In this document: piece by piece, positions 40,739 to 50,334 of the stretch | Position numbering within the stretch: the stretch's first letter is position 1 | Layout: every line of letters starts with the position of its first letter | Source: Shewanella decolorationis S12 | Lineage (GTDB): Bacteria > Pseudomonadota > Gammaproteobacteria > Enterobacterales > Shewanellaceae | Direction: 5' to 3' | Assembly (NCBI RefSeq): GCF_000485795.1 | Contig: NZ_AXZL01000076.1 | Location: 645,895-709,894 of the forward strand | DNA: 64,000 bases | Program-made: the position numbers and the translations under genes | Notes under the pieces: generated by a model | Told to the model about the DNA's origin: nothing | Seen by the model: the letters and a program-made list of their open reading frames with translations, nothing else | Database searches by the model: none

Positions 40739-40814
40739 TGGAGCGACATATCGGGTTCGAACCGATGACCTATACCTTGGCAAGGTATCGCTCTACCAAC
40801 TGAGCTAATGTCGC
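40739..40814 (-). tRNA. tRNA-Gly(GCC), copy 3
   Basis: Identical to copy 1. Separated from copy 2 by a short, unrelated 32-base spacer. Confidence 0.97.
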
Positions 40815-40844
40815 ATAATTATCGCTGTCACATCCGCTTTCAAC

Positions 40845-40893
40845 ATTCACAAAGGTATCGTCTATTAACCTTTATCAACTGAGCTAATGTCAC
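40845..40893 (-). pseudogene. Degenerate tRNA-Gly 5'-half fragment 1
   Basis: On the minus strand it reads ACATTAGCTCAGTTG as in the functional genes, then diverges (ATAAAGGTTAATAGACG) and reaches CGATACCTT, after which homology ends. The acceptor and D-stem region is kept; the anticodon and T arm are missing, so it cannot be a working tRNA. A closely similar fragment sits at 41046-41093. Confidence 0.7.
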
Positions 40894-40937
40894 ATAATTT
40901 TGTATTTAATGACTTGGTGAATCACTAAATTTGTATT

Positions 40938-41013
40938 TGGAGCGACATATCGGGTTCGAACCGATGACCTATACCTTGGCAAGGTATCGCTCTACCAACT
41001 GAGCTAATGTCGC
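40938..41013 (-). tRNA. tRNA-Gly(GCC), copy 4
   Basis: Identical to copy 1. First complete tRNA in transcription order; a degenerate fragment lies ahead of it. Confidence 0.97.
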
Positions 41014-41045
41014 CTTTTGTATCGCTGCCACATTTGCCTTCAACA

Positions 41046-41093
41046 TTCACAAAGGTATCGTCTCCTAACCTTTATCAACTGTGCTAATGTCGC
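41046..41093 (-). pseudogene. Degenerate tRNA-Gly 5'-half fragment 2
   Basis: Same architecture as fragment 1: GCGACATTAGC kept, then CACAGTTGATAAAGGTTAGGAGACGATACC. The surrounding bases (41021-41092) repeat those around fragment 1 (40820-40893), so both arose by duplication of the same unit. It is the most upstream element of the array. Confidence 0.7.
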
Positions 41094-41144
41094 CTTTACT
41101 TATTTGACTAGACAACCATGCCCGCATCAAAAAGTTGAGGCCGC

Positions 41145-41172
41145 ATTATATGAAAAATTTATGCGGCTGCAA
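41145..41172 (-). promoter_or_regulatory. Promoter of the tRNA-Gly array
   Basis: On the minus strand TATAAT (41145-41150) is perfect, with TTGCAG 16 bases upstream (41167-41172) as a partial -35. A GC-rich stretch (GCGGCC) follows the -10, as in stringently controlled stable-RNA promoters. It lies about 52 bases before fragment 2. Confidence 0.65.
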
Positions 41173-41202
41173 CCCCTTCTTGCAGATTTATCTGCTGATC
41201 GG

Positions 41203-41748
41203 TCAAATTTTAAATACTTTGCTGCGGTAATACTGTAATTCCGCGATCGACTCTTGGATATCTTGCAGCGCTTGGTGGGTATTTTGCTTTTTGAAACCCG
41301 CCATGGTTTCTGGGCTCCAACGCTTCACTAACTCTTTTACCGTGCTCACGTCGAGATTGCGGTAATGGAAGTAGTCCTCCAGTTCACGCATATAACGATT
41401 TAAGAAGCGACGGTCCTGACCCACGCTGTTACCACACATGGGCGAGGCGCCCTTAGGCACATATTGCTCTAAAAATGCGATGGTTTGTGCAACCGCTTGT
41501 GCTTCATTCACTTGGCTGGCACGCACTCTATCGATTAGACCCGATTCACCGTGGTGTTTTTGGTTCCAATCATCCATGGCCGCCAGTACTTCATCCGATT
41601 GATGAATCGCAATCACAGGTCCCTGACCGATAATATTGAGTTCCTGGTCTGTTACTAAGGTAGCAATTTCAATGACTCTATCAACATCGGGTTCTAACCC
41701 TGTCATTTCGAGATCGATCCAAATGAGATTATTCGCGTCCGCCGCCAT
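41203..41748 (-). CDS. orn: Oligoribonuclease
   Basis: 3'-5' exoribonuclease of the DEDDh family that clears short RNA (2-5 nt) and pGpG, 181 residues. Acidic residues D12/E14 in [10 protein letters not shown], and the further D/H motif positions are present, with [13 protein letters not shown] and [14 protein letters not shown]. It is essential in many bacteria. Divergent from rsgA, as in E. coli. Confidence 0.96.
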   Translation of the reverse strand: MAADANNLIWIDLEMTGLEPDVDRVIEIATLVTDQELNIIGQGPVIAIHQSDEVLAAMDDWNQKHHGESGLIDRVRASQVNEAQAVAQTIAFLEQYVPKGASPMCGNSVGQDRRFLNRYMRELEDYFHYRNLDVSTVKELVKRWSPETMAGFKKQNTHQALQDIQESIAELQYYRSKVFKI

Positions 41749-41860
41749 AATTGCGCCTTATCATGTCAGTTAGCCTAAATTCAGGCTTTTTTATTCAAGA
41801 GCGTGTATCATACTGCTTTTTTCAGACACAAAAAATCATCTAATTGACGAAGACAAATCA

Positions 41861-42925
41861 GTGAGTAAAAAGAAACCCCTAAGCCAAGGCCAATTACGCC
41901 GTATGCGCGCCAATCACGAGAAACGCCTCAATCGTGACAATGGTGATAAAAATGCGCCTGAGTTACAGGATAGCTCACTCGGCCCAGAACAGAGCGGAAC
42001 CGTGATCTCCCGCTTTGGCCAACATGCCGATATTGAAACCGAAGATGGCCAAATCGTGCGCTGCAACATTCGCCGCACCATTAAAAGCTTAGTCACCGGC
42101 GATAAAGTGATTGTACGCCTCGCCATTGAAACCCAAGCCAACAGTGGCATTGCCGGCATTGTAGAAGCAGTACACCCAAGACGTTCTTCCCTCTCGCGCC
42201 CCGACCTATACGATGGCGTGAAAATTATCGCTTCGAATATCGACCAAATTTTGATTGTGTCTTCGGTATTGCCTAGCTTTACCACCCAGATTATCGACCG
42301 CTATTTAGTGGCAGCCGAAGACACGGATATTCCGCCGATCATCATTTTGAATAAAATCGATCTGCTAACACCAGAAGAAGCCCCCGCCATTGAAGCCGCC
42401 TTAAAGCGCTACGAAGCCATAGGTTATCCCGTATACAAGGTCAGCAGTAAGTTAGGCGAAGGCTTAGATACCATTAAAGCCCTGCTGAAAGATAAAGTGA
42501 GCGTATTTGCTGGCCAGTCCGGTGTCGGTAAATCTTCACTGGTCAATGCCTTACTGCCCGAAGCCGAGTTACTGGTGGGCGATGTCTCCGACAACTCAGG
42601 GCTGGGGCAACACACTACCACGACCGCTAAGTTGCTGCATTTACACAGCGGTGGTGATTTAATTGATTCCCCCGGTGTGCGCGAATTTGCCCTCTGGCAC
42701 TTACCCGCCCAACGTGTCGGTTGGTGTTTTATCGAATTTAGAGACTTTTTAGGTGGCTGCAAATTCCGCGATTGTAAGCATGGAGATGACCCGGGCTGCG
42801 CCTTAAAAGCCGCCGTCGATGCGGGTAAAATTAGCGAAGATCGCTTTAATAACTACCATCGTATTATCGCAAGCCTTGATGAGCAGCGTCACGCACGGCA
42901 TTTTCGTGCCCAAAGCGATGAATAA
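41861..42925 (+). CDS. rsgA: Ribosome small-subunit-dependent GTPase RsgA
   Basis: Circularly permuted GTPase that acts late in 30S assembly, 354 residues. OB-fold N-terminal domain (about 45-110), then G4 NKID, P-loop GQSGVGKSSLVN, G3 DSPGVREF, and a C-terminal zinc-binding part (CKFRDCKH...DPGC). Start codon is GTG without a clear ribosome binding site. First gene of the rsgA-psd-...-mscM group. Confidence 0.95.
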   Translation: MSKKKPLSQGQLRRMRANHEKRLNRDNGDKNAPELQDSSLGPEQSGTVISRFGQHADIETEDGQIVRCNIRRTIKSLVTGDKVIVRLAIETQANSGIAGIVEAVHPRRSSLSRPDLYDGVKIIASNIDQILIVSSVLPSFTTQIIDRYLVAAEDTDIPPIIILNKIDLLTPEEAPAIEAALKRYEAIGYPVYKVSSKLGEGLDTIKALLKDKVSVFAGQSGVGKSSLVNALLPEAELLVGDVSDNSGLGQHTTTTAKLLHLHSGGDLIDSPGVREFALWHLPAQRVGWCFIEFRDFLGGCKFRDCKHGDDPGCALKAAVDAGKISEDRFNNYHRIIASLDEQRHARHFRAQSDE

Positions 42926-43005
42926 CTAACGCCATCGTTTCGCATAAAATTAACGTAAAACAAGTCTTAACCTAAGTTGAGCAACATAAAGGAAAGGAAC
43001 ATAAA

Positions 43006-43884
43006 TTGGATAAAGTTAAAATTGCGCTGCAGTACATGCTGCCAAAGCACCTGTTATCTCGCTTAGTCGGTAAACTTGCCGCTTCCGAAGCTGGCGCATT
43101 AACGACTGCCGCGATTAAATGGTTTATCAAGCAATATAAAATCGATATGAGCGAAGCGGCTCAGAGCGAACCCGAAGCCTATAAAAGCTTCAACGACTTT
43201 TTTACCCGTGCACTTAAGCCCGGTATTCGCCCAATTAATACTGCGGCCAACATCATGGTGCATCCGGTTGATGGTGCCGTTAGCCAACTCGGTCCCATCA
43301 AGGATGGTCGTATTTTCCAAGCTAAAGGCCATCACTATTCTTCACTCACCCTACTGGGCGACCAAGCCGAAGATGCCAAACGCTTCGAAGGTGGGGATTT
43401 TGCGACCATTTATCTGGCTCCAAAGGATTATCACCGCATCCATATGCCGATTAAGGGCACACTGTCGAAAATGACCTATGTGCCGGGCGAGTTATTTTCC
43501 GTTAACCCCTTAACGGCACGCCATGTGCCAGGCCTGTTTGCTCGCAACGAGCGTGTCGTAGCGATTTTTGAAACCGAGCTTGGCCCACTAGCCATGGTGT
43601 TAGTGGGTGCGACCATTGTGGCCAGTATCGAAACCGTGTGGGCTGGTACTATTACGCCGCCAACAGGCAAACAAGTCTTCACATGGGAATACCCAACGGT
43701 AGGTCCAGACGCCATTACCTTAGATAAAGGCGAAGAAATGGGTCGCTTCAAGCTTGGCAGTACCGTCGTCATGCTGTTTGCTAAAGATGCTATCGACACC
43801 TTCGCCGAAGGTGTTGAGCCTGAAGCAGTAACGCGTATGGGTCAAGCCTTTGCTAATCTGAAAAATCAGGCGTCAGCCGACTAA
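43006..43884 (+). CDS. psd: Phosphatidylserine decarboxylase proenzyme
   Basis: Membrane enzyme making phosphatidylethanolamine from phosphatidylserine, 292 residues. Self-cleavage site LGST with Ser252 becoming the pyruvoyl group; Asp89 (HPVDGAVS) and the DYHRIHMP motif of the self-processing triad are present. Start TTG with AAGGAAAGG ahead. It follows rsgA by 80 bases. Confidence 0.96.
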   Translation: MDKVKIALQYMLPKHLLSRLVGKLAASEAGALTTAAIKWFIKQYKIDMSEAAQSEPEAYKSFNDFFTRALKPGIRPINTAANIMVHPVDGAVSQLGPIKDGRIFQAKGHHYSSLTLLGDQAEDAKRFEGGDFATIYLAPKDYHRIHMPIKGTLSKMTYVPGELFSVNPLTARHVPGLFARNERVVAIFETELGPLAMVLVGATIVASIETVWAGTITPPTGKQVFTWEYPTVGPDAITLDKGEEMGRFKLGSTVVMLFAKDAIDTFAEGVEPEAVTRMGQAFANLKNQASAD

Positions 43885-43898
43885 CTACGGCTACCCAA

Positions 43899-44783
43899 TT
43901 GAGCCAGACCGCTAAACCTTCGGGATTAATCGAATTACACTTAGCTGTGCTGATGTTTGGCGGCACAGCTTTGTTTTCCAAGTTAATCCCCTTAAGCGCT
44001 CTCGATATCACCTTCCTACGATGTGTTGTCGCGGCCTTGGTGTTGGCGTTACTCATCAAATTCCGCGGTAAATATTTAAGCCTTGCCAGCAAACAGGATT
44101 ATCTGGTTGCTATCGGCTTAGGTGTGATAGTCAGCTTGCACTGGGTTACCTACTTCGCCGCGATGCAACTCTCATCGGTTGCCATCGGCATGATTGCCTT
44201 CTTCACTTATCCTGTGATGACAGTCATTGCCGAGCCGTTATTAACAGGCAATAAAATCAAGCTGATGGATATTATCAGTGGTGTTTTAGTGCTGATAGGC
44301 GTGGTGCTATTGATCCCCGAAGCCAATCTTGGCAACGATACAACCCTAGGGATTGCGGTCGGGATTGTCTCGGCGATGTTATTTACCGCCCGCAACCTGC
44401 TGCAAAAACGATATTTTTCCCAATATAGCGGCCCCCACACCATGTTTTACCAGACCTTAGTGGCGGCAGTGTTTCTTATGCCTTGGCATCAAACCGAGTT
44501 ACAGACTATCTCCCTCGAGACTTGGGGCTTGATAGTGCTGCTAGGAGTGGTGTTTACCGCCGCGCCCCATGCCTTATTCACCTCGGCATTACGCCATTTA
44601 AGCGCTAAAACCGTGGGGTTAGTCTCCTGCCTACAACCCTTCTACGGAGCCATGTTGGCATTAGTGATCTTAGGCGAAGCGCTGAATCTCAACACCCTGA
44701 TAGGCGGAACCATCATAGTCGCCACCGCCATCTTCGAAACCCATCAATCCCACCAGTCACAACGGCGAAAAAAGAACGCTTGA
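43899..44783 (+). CDS. EamA/DMT-superfamily transporter
   Basis: A 294-residue membrane protein with ten predicted helices in two EamA repeats (about 10-140 and 150-285). Substrate unknown; such permeases often export metabolites or amino acids. Start TTG, only 14 bases after psd and no ribosome binding site of its own, hence probably coupled. In E. coli psd is followed directly by mscM, so this gene is an insertion between them. Confidence 0.8.
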   Translation: MSQTAKPSGLIELHLAVLMFGGTALFSKLIPLSALDITFLRCVVAALVLALLIKFRGKYLSLASKQDYLVAIGLGVIVSLHWVTYFAAMQLSSVAIGMIAFFTYPVMTVIAEPLLTGNKIKLMDIISGVLVLIGVVLLIPEANLGNDTTLGIAVGIVSAMLFTARNLLQKRYFSQYSGPHTMFYQTLVAAVFLMPWHQTELQTISLETWGLIVLLGVVFTAAPHALFTSALRHLSAKTVGLVSCLQPFYGAMLALVILGEALNLNTLIGGTIIVATAIFETHQSHQSQRRKKNA

Positions 44784-44818
44784 AACATACCAATCTTGGC
44801 CCAATTTGGCTAAGATGA

Positions 44819-47800
44819 GTGCGTCTTTCGCCCCTAATTGCTTTTGCTTATATGCCACGTATTTTATTGTTCGTTATTGCTTTTTTGTCTTTTTCTCTCC
44901 ATGCCAATTCGCCCTTGCAATTGGACAAGCGCCTTGGCCTAAACAACCAAAATCAGCAACAAAATATTAGCATTGACGATCAAATTGCAGAGCTTAAAAA
45001 CAACATCGACAGACTGGCGGCGAATGCGAGCAGTTTTCAGCAGGCTCAGCTCGATTTTGAAAAAAACAAAAAAATCATCGACCAAGGCTTAAAGGAAGCA
45101 GCTAAGCCCTTAAAGCTAGATAAAGCGACAGATCTCAACCAGCAAGCCTCGATGGCTTATTTACGGCTGTCGGAATTAAAAGAGAGCGAAACCGCCCTCG
45201 GTAATCAAGTCAGCGAACTGTTACAGCGCCACAATCTGCTGCCCTCTGTCATCGCCAACGCTAGGCAGAATGTGCTGCAAAATAAAAAAACGGAATTGGC
45301 GCCTATCGATACGCCAGCGGGTGAATTACAGCAAACGCAACGGGTTTTCTTCGAGCAAAGCCTCGCTACCAATGAGGCCGAGCTTGCCAGTAGCCAAAAG
45401 CGCATCGAACTCACCCAGCTGCAGTTACAGTTGGTGCGCCAACAATTAAGTCAACAGGAAGCCTTTATTGAAACTATCAATAAGGCGATGAATAAACAGC
45501 GTCAGCAACAAACCGATGCAACCTTGGCGAAAAATTTAGTCGATACCGCCAAGGTTGTGGATCCAGTGACCCGTAATATCGCCGATACCAATCAGATCTA
45601 CGGCCAAAAACTGCAAACCTTAACTTTGCAAATCAATAACGTGGTTGAGCAGCAAGAACAGGCCGAGCTGCAATATCAATCCCAAGCCAAGCAACTCGCA
45701 AATATCCAAGAGCAAATCACTTGGGTCAAAATGAACTCCGCCTTTGGCGAGCGTTTTTTGCAGATGCTGCAATCTCTGCCTAAGCCGCCAAACCACGAGA
45801 AACTGCAAACGCTGATCGCCGATGCTCGCCTCGATAGATATCACCTCGAGCAACAACAGGCACTTAACGAGCAAGAGTTAGAGCAAACCAACCTCTACAA
45901 CGAGGGGCAGATTAAACTGCTGCGCTCACAACAAGCGCTACTAACACAGTTGATGCAGAGTTACGATCAATATTTAAGTGAACTCGGCAAACTTAAAGTA
46001 AATTATCAGCAACTTAGCCAGCAACATCTTATATTAAAGAATACCCTCAACGAGCATCTGTTTTGGGTCCCGAATGCTGCGAGCATTAACAAGCTTTGGC
46101 TCACTGACGTTCAACGCAGCGCTTTGTGGTTAGTACAAGAGGCGCAGTGGGGACAATTGAGTAAAGCCTGGCAGGAGCAAAATGACTATTGGTCATGGTG
46201 GATCATTCTGTTAGTGCTCTGTTTAGTGATCCAAGATTTAATAAAACCTAAATTCAATCGGTTACTGGGTCACTATGCCACTTATGTTGGCAACGTGACT
46301 CAGGATAAATTTATCTACACCTTCAAATCCTTAGTCCTGAGCCTTGGTTATGCCCTGATCAAACCGCTCCCCATAGTGGCGGCGGGATGGATTTTCTATC
46401 AATCCGAACGCAACTTTGTGCAGGCCGTCGGCATGGGGATTTTAGCGATAGGATTAGTTTACCTATTGTATCGATTGATATTTATCCTCGCCCTCGACAA
46501 AGGGGTCTTGGTTGGCCACTTTAAGCGGCCCTCAAAACTGATTCAGGCAGGCCAGCTCAGGCTCAAACACTTTGTGTTTATCGCCAGCCCCCTGCTCGGC
46601 ATTATGGGTTTTACCGAAATACTCGATGCCTCGCTTATCCGCAATAGCATTGGCCGTGGCGCATTTATCTGTTTTTGTTTGGTGTTATTCTTGTTATACA
46701 AGGATATCTTGGTGCTAAGCCGCCAGAATAGCGACACCCAGAAAGACGGCAAAAACAAACGCCTTATCCAAAAAATGCTCTGGGCATTGTTGATAGCTGT
46801 TCCGCTGCTCAGTGCTGGGCTCGCCTTTAAAGGCTACTATTTCACCGCCTTCCAAATGCTGTTGCAGTTGCAACTCTCCATCATATTGGGATTAAGCTTC
46901 CTGCTGCTTTATCAATTGATTAAACGCTGGATGTTGATTGAGCGCCGTCGCATTGCCTTCGACCGCGCGAAAGCGAAACGGGCTGAGCGTTTAGCACAGC
47001 GGGAAAAGGGCGAGACTCACCACAGCTCCAATGATGGCCTCGATACCTACGAAGAACCCGTAGTCGATCTTGAAACCATTTCGAGTCAATCCCTCGGGTT
47101 AGTGCGCTCCCTATTGCTATTGGCGTTTTTAGCCAGCTTGATTGGCCTGTGGACGCAAACCCATACGGCGCTATTTTCCTTTTTGGATGGCATTACCCTC
47201 TGGACGACAAATACCAGCATCAATGGTGTCGAGCAACAGCTACCCATTACCATGAAATCGCTGTTATTGGGCTTAATTATTGTTGGCTTCTCGCTGATGA
47301 TCGCCACCAATTTACCCGGTCTGCTCGAACTAATGATCCTACAACGGCTCGATTTAACACCCGGCACCGGCTTTGCCATCACCACAGTAAGCCGTTATTT
47401 AGTGGTGTTTTTAGGCCTGTTGATTGGTTTTTCAAATCTCGGGATGGAATGGTCAAAACTACAATGGTTGATTGCAGCGCTGTCACTGGGTCTAGGTTTT
47501 GGTTTGCAGGAGATTTTTGCCAACTTTATCTCGGGCCTGATTATTCTGTTCGAAAAACCAGTGCGTATTGGCGATACAGTGACAATCCGCGACTTAACAG
47601 GAACCGTGAGTAAAATCCAGATCCGCGCCACCACTATTATCGACTGGGACAGAAAGGAAATTATCATTCCGAACAAGGCCTTTATTACCGAACAATTGAT
47701 TAACTGGTCGCTGTCAGATCCTATTACCCGTGTGATTGTTTATGTGTCGGTTGCCCGCGACTCGGATCCTGCCAAAGTGGAAGCAACGCTTTATCAAGCT

Positions 47801-48055
47801 GTTCAAGAATGTGAAAATGCGCTGCCTAATCCAGAGCCAGAAGTGTGGTTTGCGGGCTTTGGTAAACATACCCAAGACTATGAAGTACGGGCCTACGCCA
47901 AAGATATGTCGGCACGCTGGCCGCTACGCCACGATCTGCATAAACGCATTACCCGTAAGCTTAAAGAAAACAATTTAGAACTCGCCTATCCGCAAATGGA
48001 AATCCATCTTAAAAATGGCCAAACTCGCGATCAGGTCGGCATTATCCGCAGTTAA
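44819..48055 (+). CDS. mscM: Large MscS-family mechanosensitive channel (MscM/MscK-like)
   Basis: Inner-membrane channel of 1078 residues that opens under membrane tension. Signal peptide 1-29, a long periplasmic Gln-rich coiled-coil (about 40-410, porin-like domain), several membrane helices (about 460-830), then the conserved MscS pore and beta domain: SLGLGFGLQEIFANFISGLIILFEKPVRIGDTV. The start used is GTG; an ATG at 44852 gives a neater signal peptide and is a real alternative. Position after psd matches mscM (yjeP) of E. coli. MscK is the main alternative name. Confidence 0.88.
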   Translation: MRLSPLIAFAYMPRILLFVIAFLSFSLHANSPLQLDKRLGLNNQNQQQNISIDDQIAELKNNIDRLAANASSFQQAQLDFEKNKKIIDQGLKEAAKPLKLDKATDLNQQASMAYLRLSELKESETALGNQVSELLQRHNLLPSVIANARQNVLQNKKTELAPIDTPAGELQQTQRVFFEQSLATNEAELASSQKRIELTQLQLQLVRQQLSQQEAFIETINKAMNKQRQQQTDATLAKNLVDTAKVVDPVTRNIADTNQIYGQKLQTLTLQINNVVEQQEQAELQYQSQAKQLANIQEQITWVKMNSAFGERFLQMLQSLPKPPNHEKLQTLIADARLDRYHLEQQQALNEQELEQTNLYNEGQIKLLRSQQALLTQLMQSYDQYLSELGKLKVNYQQLSQQHLILKNTLNEHLFWVPNAASINKLWLTDVQRSALWLVQEAQWGQLSKAWQEQNDYWSWWIILLVLCLVIQDLIKPKFNRLLGHYATYVGNVTQDKFIYTFKSLVLSLGYALIKPLPIVAAGWIFYQSERNFVQAVGMGILAIGLVYLLYRLIFILALDKGVLVGHFKRPSKLIQAGQLRLKHFVFIASPLLGIMGFTEILDASLIRNSIGRGAFICFCLVLFLLYKDILVLSRQNSDTQKDGKNKRLIQKMLWALLIAVPLLSAGLAFKGYYFTAFQMLLQLQLSIILGLSFLLLYQLIKRWMLIERRRIAFDRAKAKRAERLAQREKGETHHSSNDGLDTYEEPVVDLETISSQSLGLVRSLLLLAFLASLIGLWTQTHTALFSFLDGITLWTTNTSINGVEQQLPITMKSLLLGLIIVGFSLMIATNLPGLLELMILQRLDLTPGTGFAITTVSRYLVVFLGLLIGFSNLGMEWSKLQWLIAALSLGLGFGLQEIFANFISGLIILFEKPVRIGDTVTIRDLTGTVSKIQIRATTIIDWDRKEIIIPNKAFITEQLINWSLSDPITRVIVYVSVARDSDPAKVEATLYQAVQECENALPNPEPEVWFAGFGKHTQDYEVRAYAKDMSARWPLRHDLHKRITRKLKENNLELAYPQMEIHLKNGQTRDQVGIIRS

Positions 48056-48070
48056 TAGGACGAAAATTAG

Positions 48071-48793
48071 ATGCTTATTTTTGCTCACCGTGGTGCCAGC
48101 GGTTATGTGGCAGAAAATACCTTAGCCGCGATGGCCAAAGCGATTGAATTAGGTGCCAAAGCCATTGAGTTGGATGTGCATAATGTCGACGGTGAGCTAG
48201 TGGTATTTCACGACCGCAGACTCGACAGTAAAAGCTCGGGCCAGGGCATCATCCATCTGGTCAACAAAGGATATCTGGACACAGTCACAGTCAAAGGCAA
48301 GCCCATTCCCACGCTCTGGCAAGTGCTCGAACTGGTTGCTGGCCGCGCGACAATCAATATCGAACTGAAAGGGGTGAATACGGTAGCCCCGCTACTCGCG
48401 CTTTATCCTAAGGCGATTGCCGAACTGGGGTTCAGCACGGAGCAATTGCTGATTTCATCCTTCAATCACCCTTATTTACAGCAAGTCAAACAGGCGTTGC
48501 CACAGGCATTAGTGGCGCCCTTACTTGCCAGTATTCCCCTCGATGGTGCTGCGGTCGTGAGCGAGCTAAACGCCTATTCCCTGCATTTAGATGTGAGTTT
48601 TATCAGCAAGGCCTTAGTGGATGATGCCCACCATAGAGGCGCTAAAGTGTATGTTTACACCGTCGATCATAGCGATGATATCCATGCCCTTCAGCAGTTG
48701 GGTGTCGATGGGATCTTTAGCAATTTCCCCGACCGCGCCATGCAGGCGCTGTTGCAACCCACCAACACGGATTACTGCGACTACTTCGAATAA
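48071..48793 (+). CDS. Glycerophosphodiester phosphodiesterase
   Basis: A cytoplasmic GDPD, 240 residues, that releases glycerol 3-phosphate from phospholipid head-group diesters. Conserved FAHRGASGYVAENTLAAM, AIELDVHNVDGELVVFHD and YTVDHSDD motifs carry the catalytic His, Glu and Asp. It lies 15 bases after mscM and likely belongs to the same transcript. UgpQ-like by size. Confidence 0.88.
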   Translation: MLIFAHRGASGYVAENTLAAMAKAIELGAKAIELDVHNVDGELVVFHDRRLDSKSSGQGIIHLVNKGYLDTVTVKGKPIPTLWQVLELVAGRATINIELKGVNTVAPLLALYPKAIAELGFSTEQLLISSFNHPYLQQVKQALPQALVAPLLASIPLDGAAVVSELNAYSLHLDVSFISKALVDDAHHRGAKVYVYTVDHSDDIHALQQLGVDGIFSNFPDRAMQALLQPTNTDYCDYFE

Positions 48794-48816
48794 TCCCTTG
48801 GCGCGGATTTAGCAGT

Positions 48817-49152
48817 TTAGGCTTGGCTATTTCGCTGCGCCCAATAGCCGATAAAGATGAACATGGCGACGATTAGCAAGAACATCCAATGGGATGGCAT
48901 GGCAACGATTTGCCTTGCCACCCAAGGCGTAGCTTTGACGATCAGCAGTCCGTAGCCAAAGGCATTCACAATAATAAAAACAAAGGTTCGCAGAATAAAC
49001 GAATGGCCAAGTAAATGCCGTCTGAGGATACGATTCACATCGGCTGAAAATACTAAAATCAAACACACGACCATGGCCGTGGCGATATCGAAGGACCAAG
49101 GACGAAGCATATTTCCTAAATGGCCAATAATGGCGACTAACTGATCAAACAT
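48817..49152 (-). CDS. DUF3392 family membrane protein
   Basis: A 111-residue protein with three or four hydrophobic segments (about 20-40, 50-70, 90-106) and no catalytic motif. The pattern FDIATAMVVCLILVFSADVNRILRR is like DUF3392, a small gammaproteobacterial membrane family of unknown function. A GTG six bases upstream (49158) is a rival start. It is convergent with the GDPD gene. Confidence 0.65.
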   Translation of the reverse strand: MFDQLVAIIGHLGNMLRPWSFDIATAMVVCLILVFSADVNRILRRHLLGHSFILRTFVFIIVNAFGYGLLIVKATPWVARQIVAMPSHWMFLLIVAMFIFIGYWAQRNSQA

Positions 49153-49242
49153 AATCACTCAACCTAAAATGGCGCTGCAAAATCAAAACAACTACAGCAG
49201 CATATTGAAAAATAAAGACAACCAAGCATAAAGGGAGACGAC

Positions 49243-50175
49243 ATGGGGCACAAGTTACTCTTACTGACCAAGGCGAATGAGCAGTATCGCCAGCTTATTG
49301 AGGCGCAGCAGTTGCCAGGGCTTGAGTTGCTAGATGATAATCCCGCGAATATTGCAGAGGCTAACATTTGGCTTGCCGAACCTAAGCTTGCCGCGCCGCT
49401 GCTGCCCCATGCCAAACAGCTAAAATGGTTACAATCCAGTTTTGCAGGCATTGATGCCCTGATGAGCTCAAGAGCAAGAAAAGATTATCAACTCACTAAC
49501 ATTAAAGGTATTTTCGGCCCCTTGATGAGTGAGTATCTGTTTGGTTATCTGCTCGCCCAGATGCGAGGACACCAGTACTACCAAGCGCAGCAGCGGCAAA
49601 AATCTTGGCAAGTGCAAAGTGCGGCGCGCAGCAGCTTACAAGGGATGCGATTATTACTCCTAGGCACAGGCTCCATCGCCAAACATGTGGCCAAAACCGC
49701 CAAGCACTTTGGCATGCATGTTACAGGGATAAACCGTAGCGGCCGAGAGGTCGACGGCTTTGATCTGATCCAGCCGCTCTCGCAGCTCGCGCCATGCTTA
49801 AGCCAAAGCGATGTAGTGACCAATTTACTGCCCAGCACCCCAGACACACGTTTGCTGCTAAATGCAGACATGCTCGCCACCCTCAAAGCCGATGCAATTT
49901 TAGTGAATGTGGGCCGTGGTGATGTGCTCGACCTCGATGCCCTCAATACCCAGCTGATTGCGCGTCCTGTGCAGCAGGCCATTCTCGATGTGTTCACGCA
50001 GGAGCCTCTCCCTGCGAGTCATCCAATTTGGGAAAGACCCAACGCCATCATCACGCCCCATATCTCGGCGCCGAGTCATCCAGAGCAAATCGTGCGTATT
50101 TTTAGCGACAACTATCGCCGCTATATTGTAGCTGAGCCGCTGCAAAATCAGGTGGATTTTACTCAGGGTTACTAG
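49243..50175 (+). CDS. D-isomer 2-hydroxyacid dehydrogenase (GhrA-like)
   Basis: A 310-residue NAD(P)-linked dehydrogenase. Rossmann motif GTGSIAKHVAKTAKHFG and catalytic Arg, Glu, His in GRGDVLDL, FTQEPLP and TPHISAPS. Acts on 2-hydroxy/2-keto acids, for example glyoxylate or hydroxypyruvate; the substrate is not clear. Strong AGGGAG ribosome binding site. Divergent from the DUF3392 gene. Confidence 0.85.
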   Translation: MGHKLLLLTKANEQYRQLIEAQQLPGLELLDDNPANIAEANIWLAEPKLAAPLLPHAKQLKWLQSSFAGIDALMSSRARKDYQLTNIKGIFGPLMSEYLFGYLLAQMRGHQYYQAQQRQKSWQVQSAARSSLQGMRLLLLGTGSIAKHVAKTAKHFGMHVTGINRSGREVDGFDLIQPLSQLAPCLSQSDVVTNLLPSTPDTRLLLNADMLATLKADAILVNVGRGDVLDLDALNTQLIARPVQQAILDVFTQEPLPASHPIWERPNAIITPHISAPSHPEQIVRIFSDNYRRYIVAEPLQNQVDFTQGY

Positions 50176-50228
50176 TTGGGATGAATAGTTAAAGATAACG
50201 AATCACTACAGTCACTCAGGCAAAAACA

Positions 50229-50256
50229 AAAGGCAATCAGAGTGCTGATTGCCTTT
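50229..50256. terminator. Bidirectional terminator
   Basis: A 12-bp perfect stem (50229-50240 with 50245-50256) and AGTG loop, with A-rich upstream flank. It serves the dehydrogenase (+) and the chemoreceptor (-). Confidence 0.85.
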
Positions 50257-50258
50257 CG

Positions 50259-50322
50259 ATTAAGCCACTCTCTAATTGAGCCGCTAACTAATTAAGCCAC
50301 TATCTAATTAAGTCACTCACGA
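50259..50322. repeat. Four imperfect 16-bp tandem repeats
   Basis: Units at 50259-50274, 50275-50290, 50291-50306 and 50307-50322, built on ATTAAGCCACTCTCTA with point changes. They sit between a terminator and the chemoreceptor stop. No function is evident. Confidence 0.7.
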
Positions 50323-50334
50323 TTGCGACAAAGG

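Noticed and set aside
45000-46050. Gln-rich coding region of the channel as a repeat array
   Set aside because: It is a coiled-coil protein segment with biased codons, not a DNA repeat.
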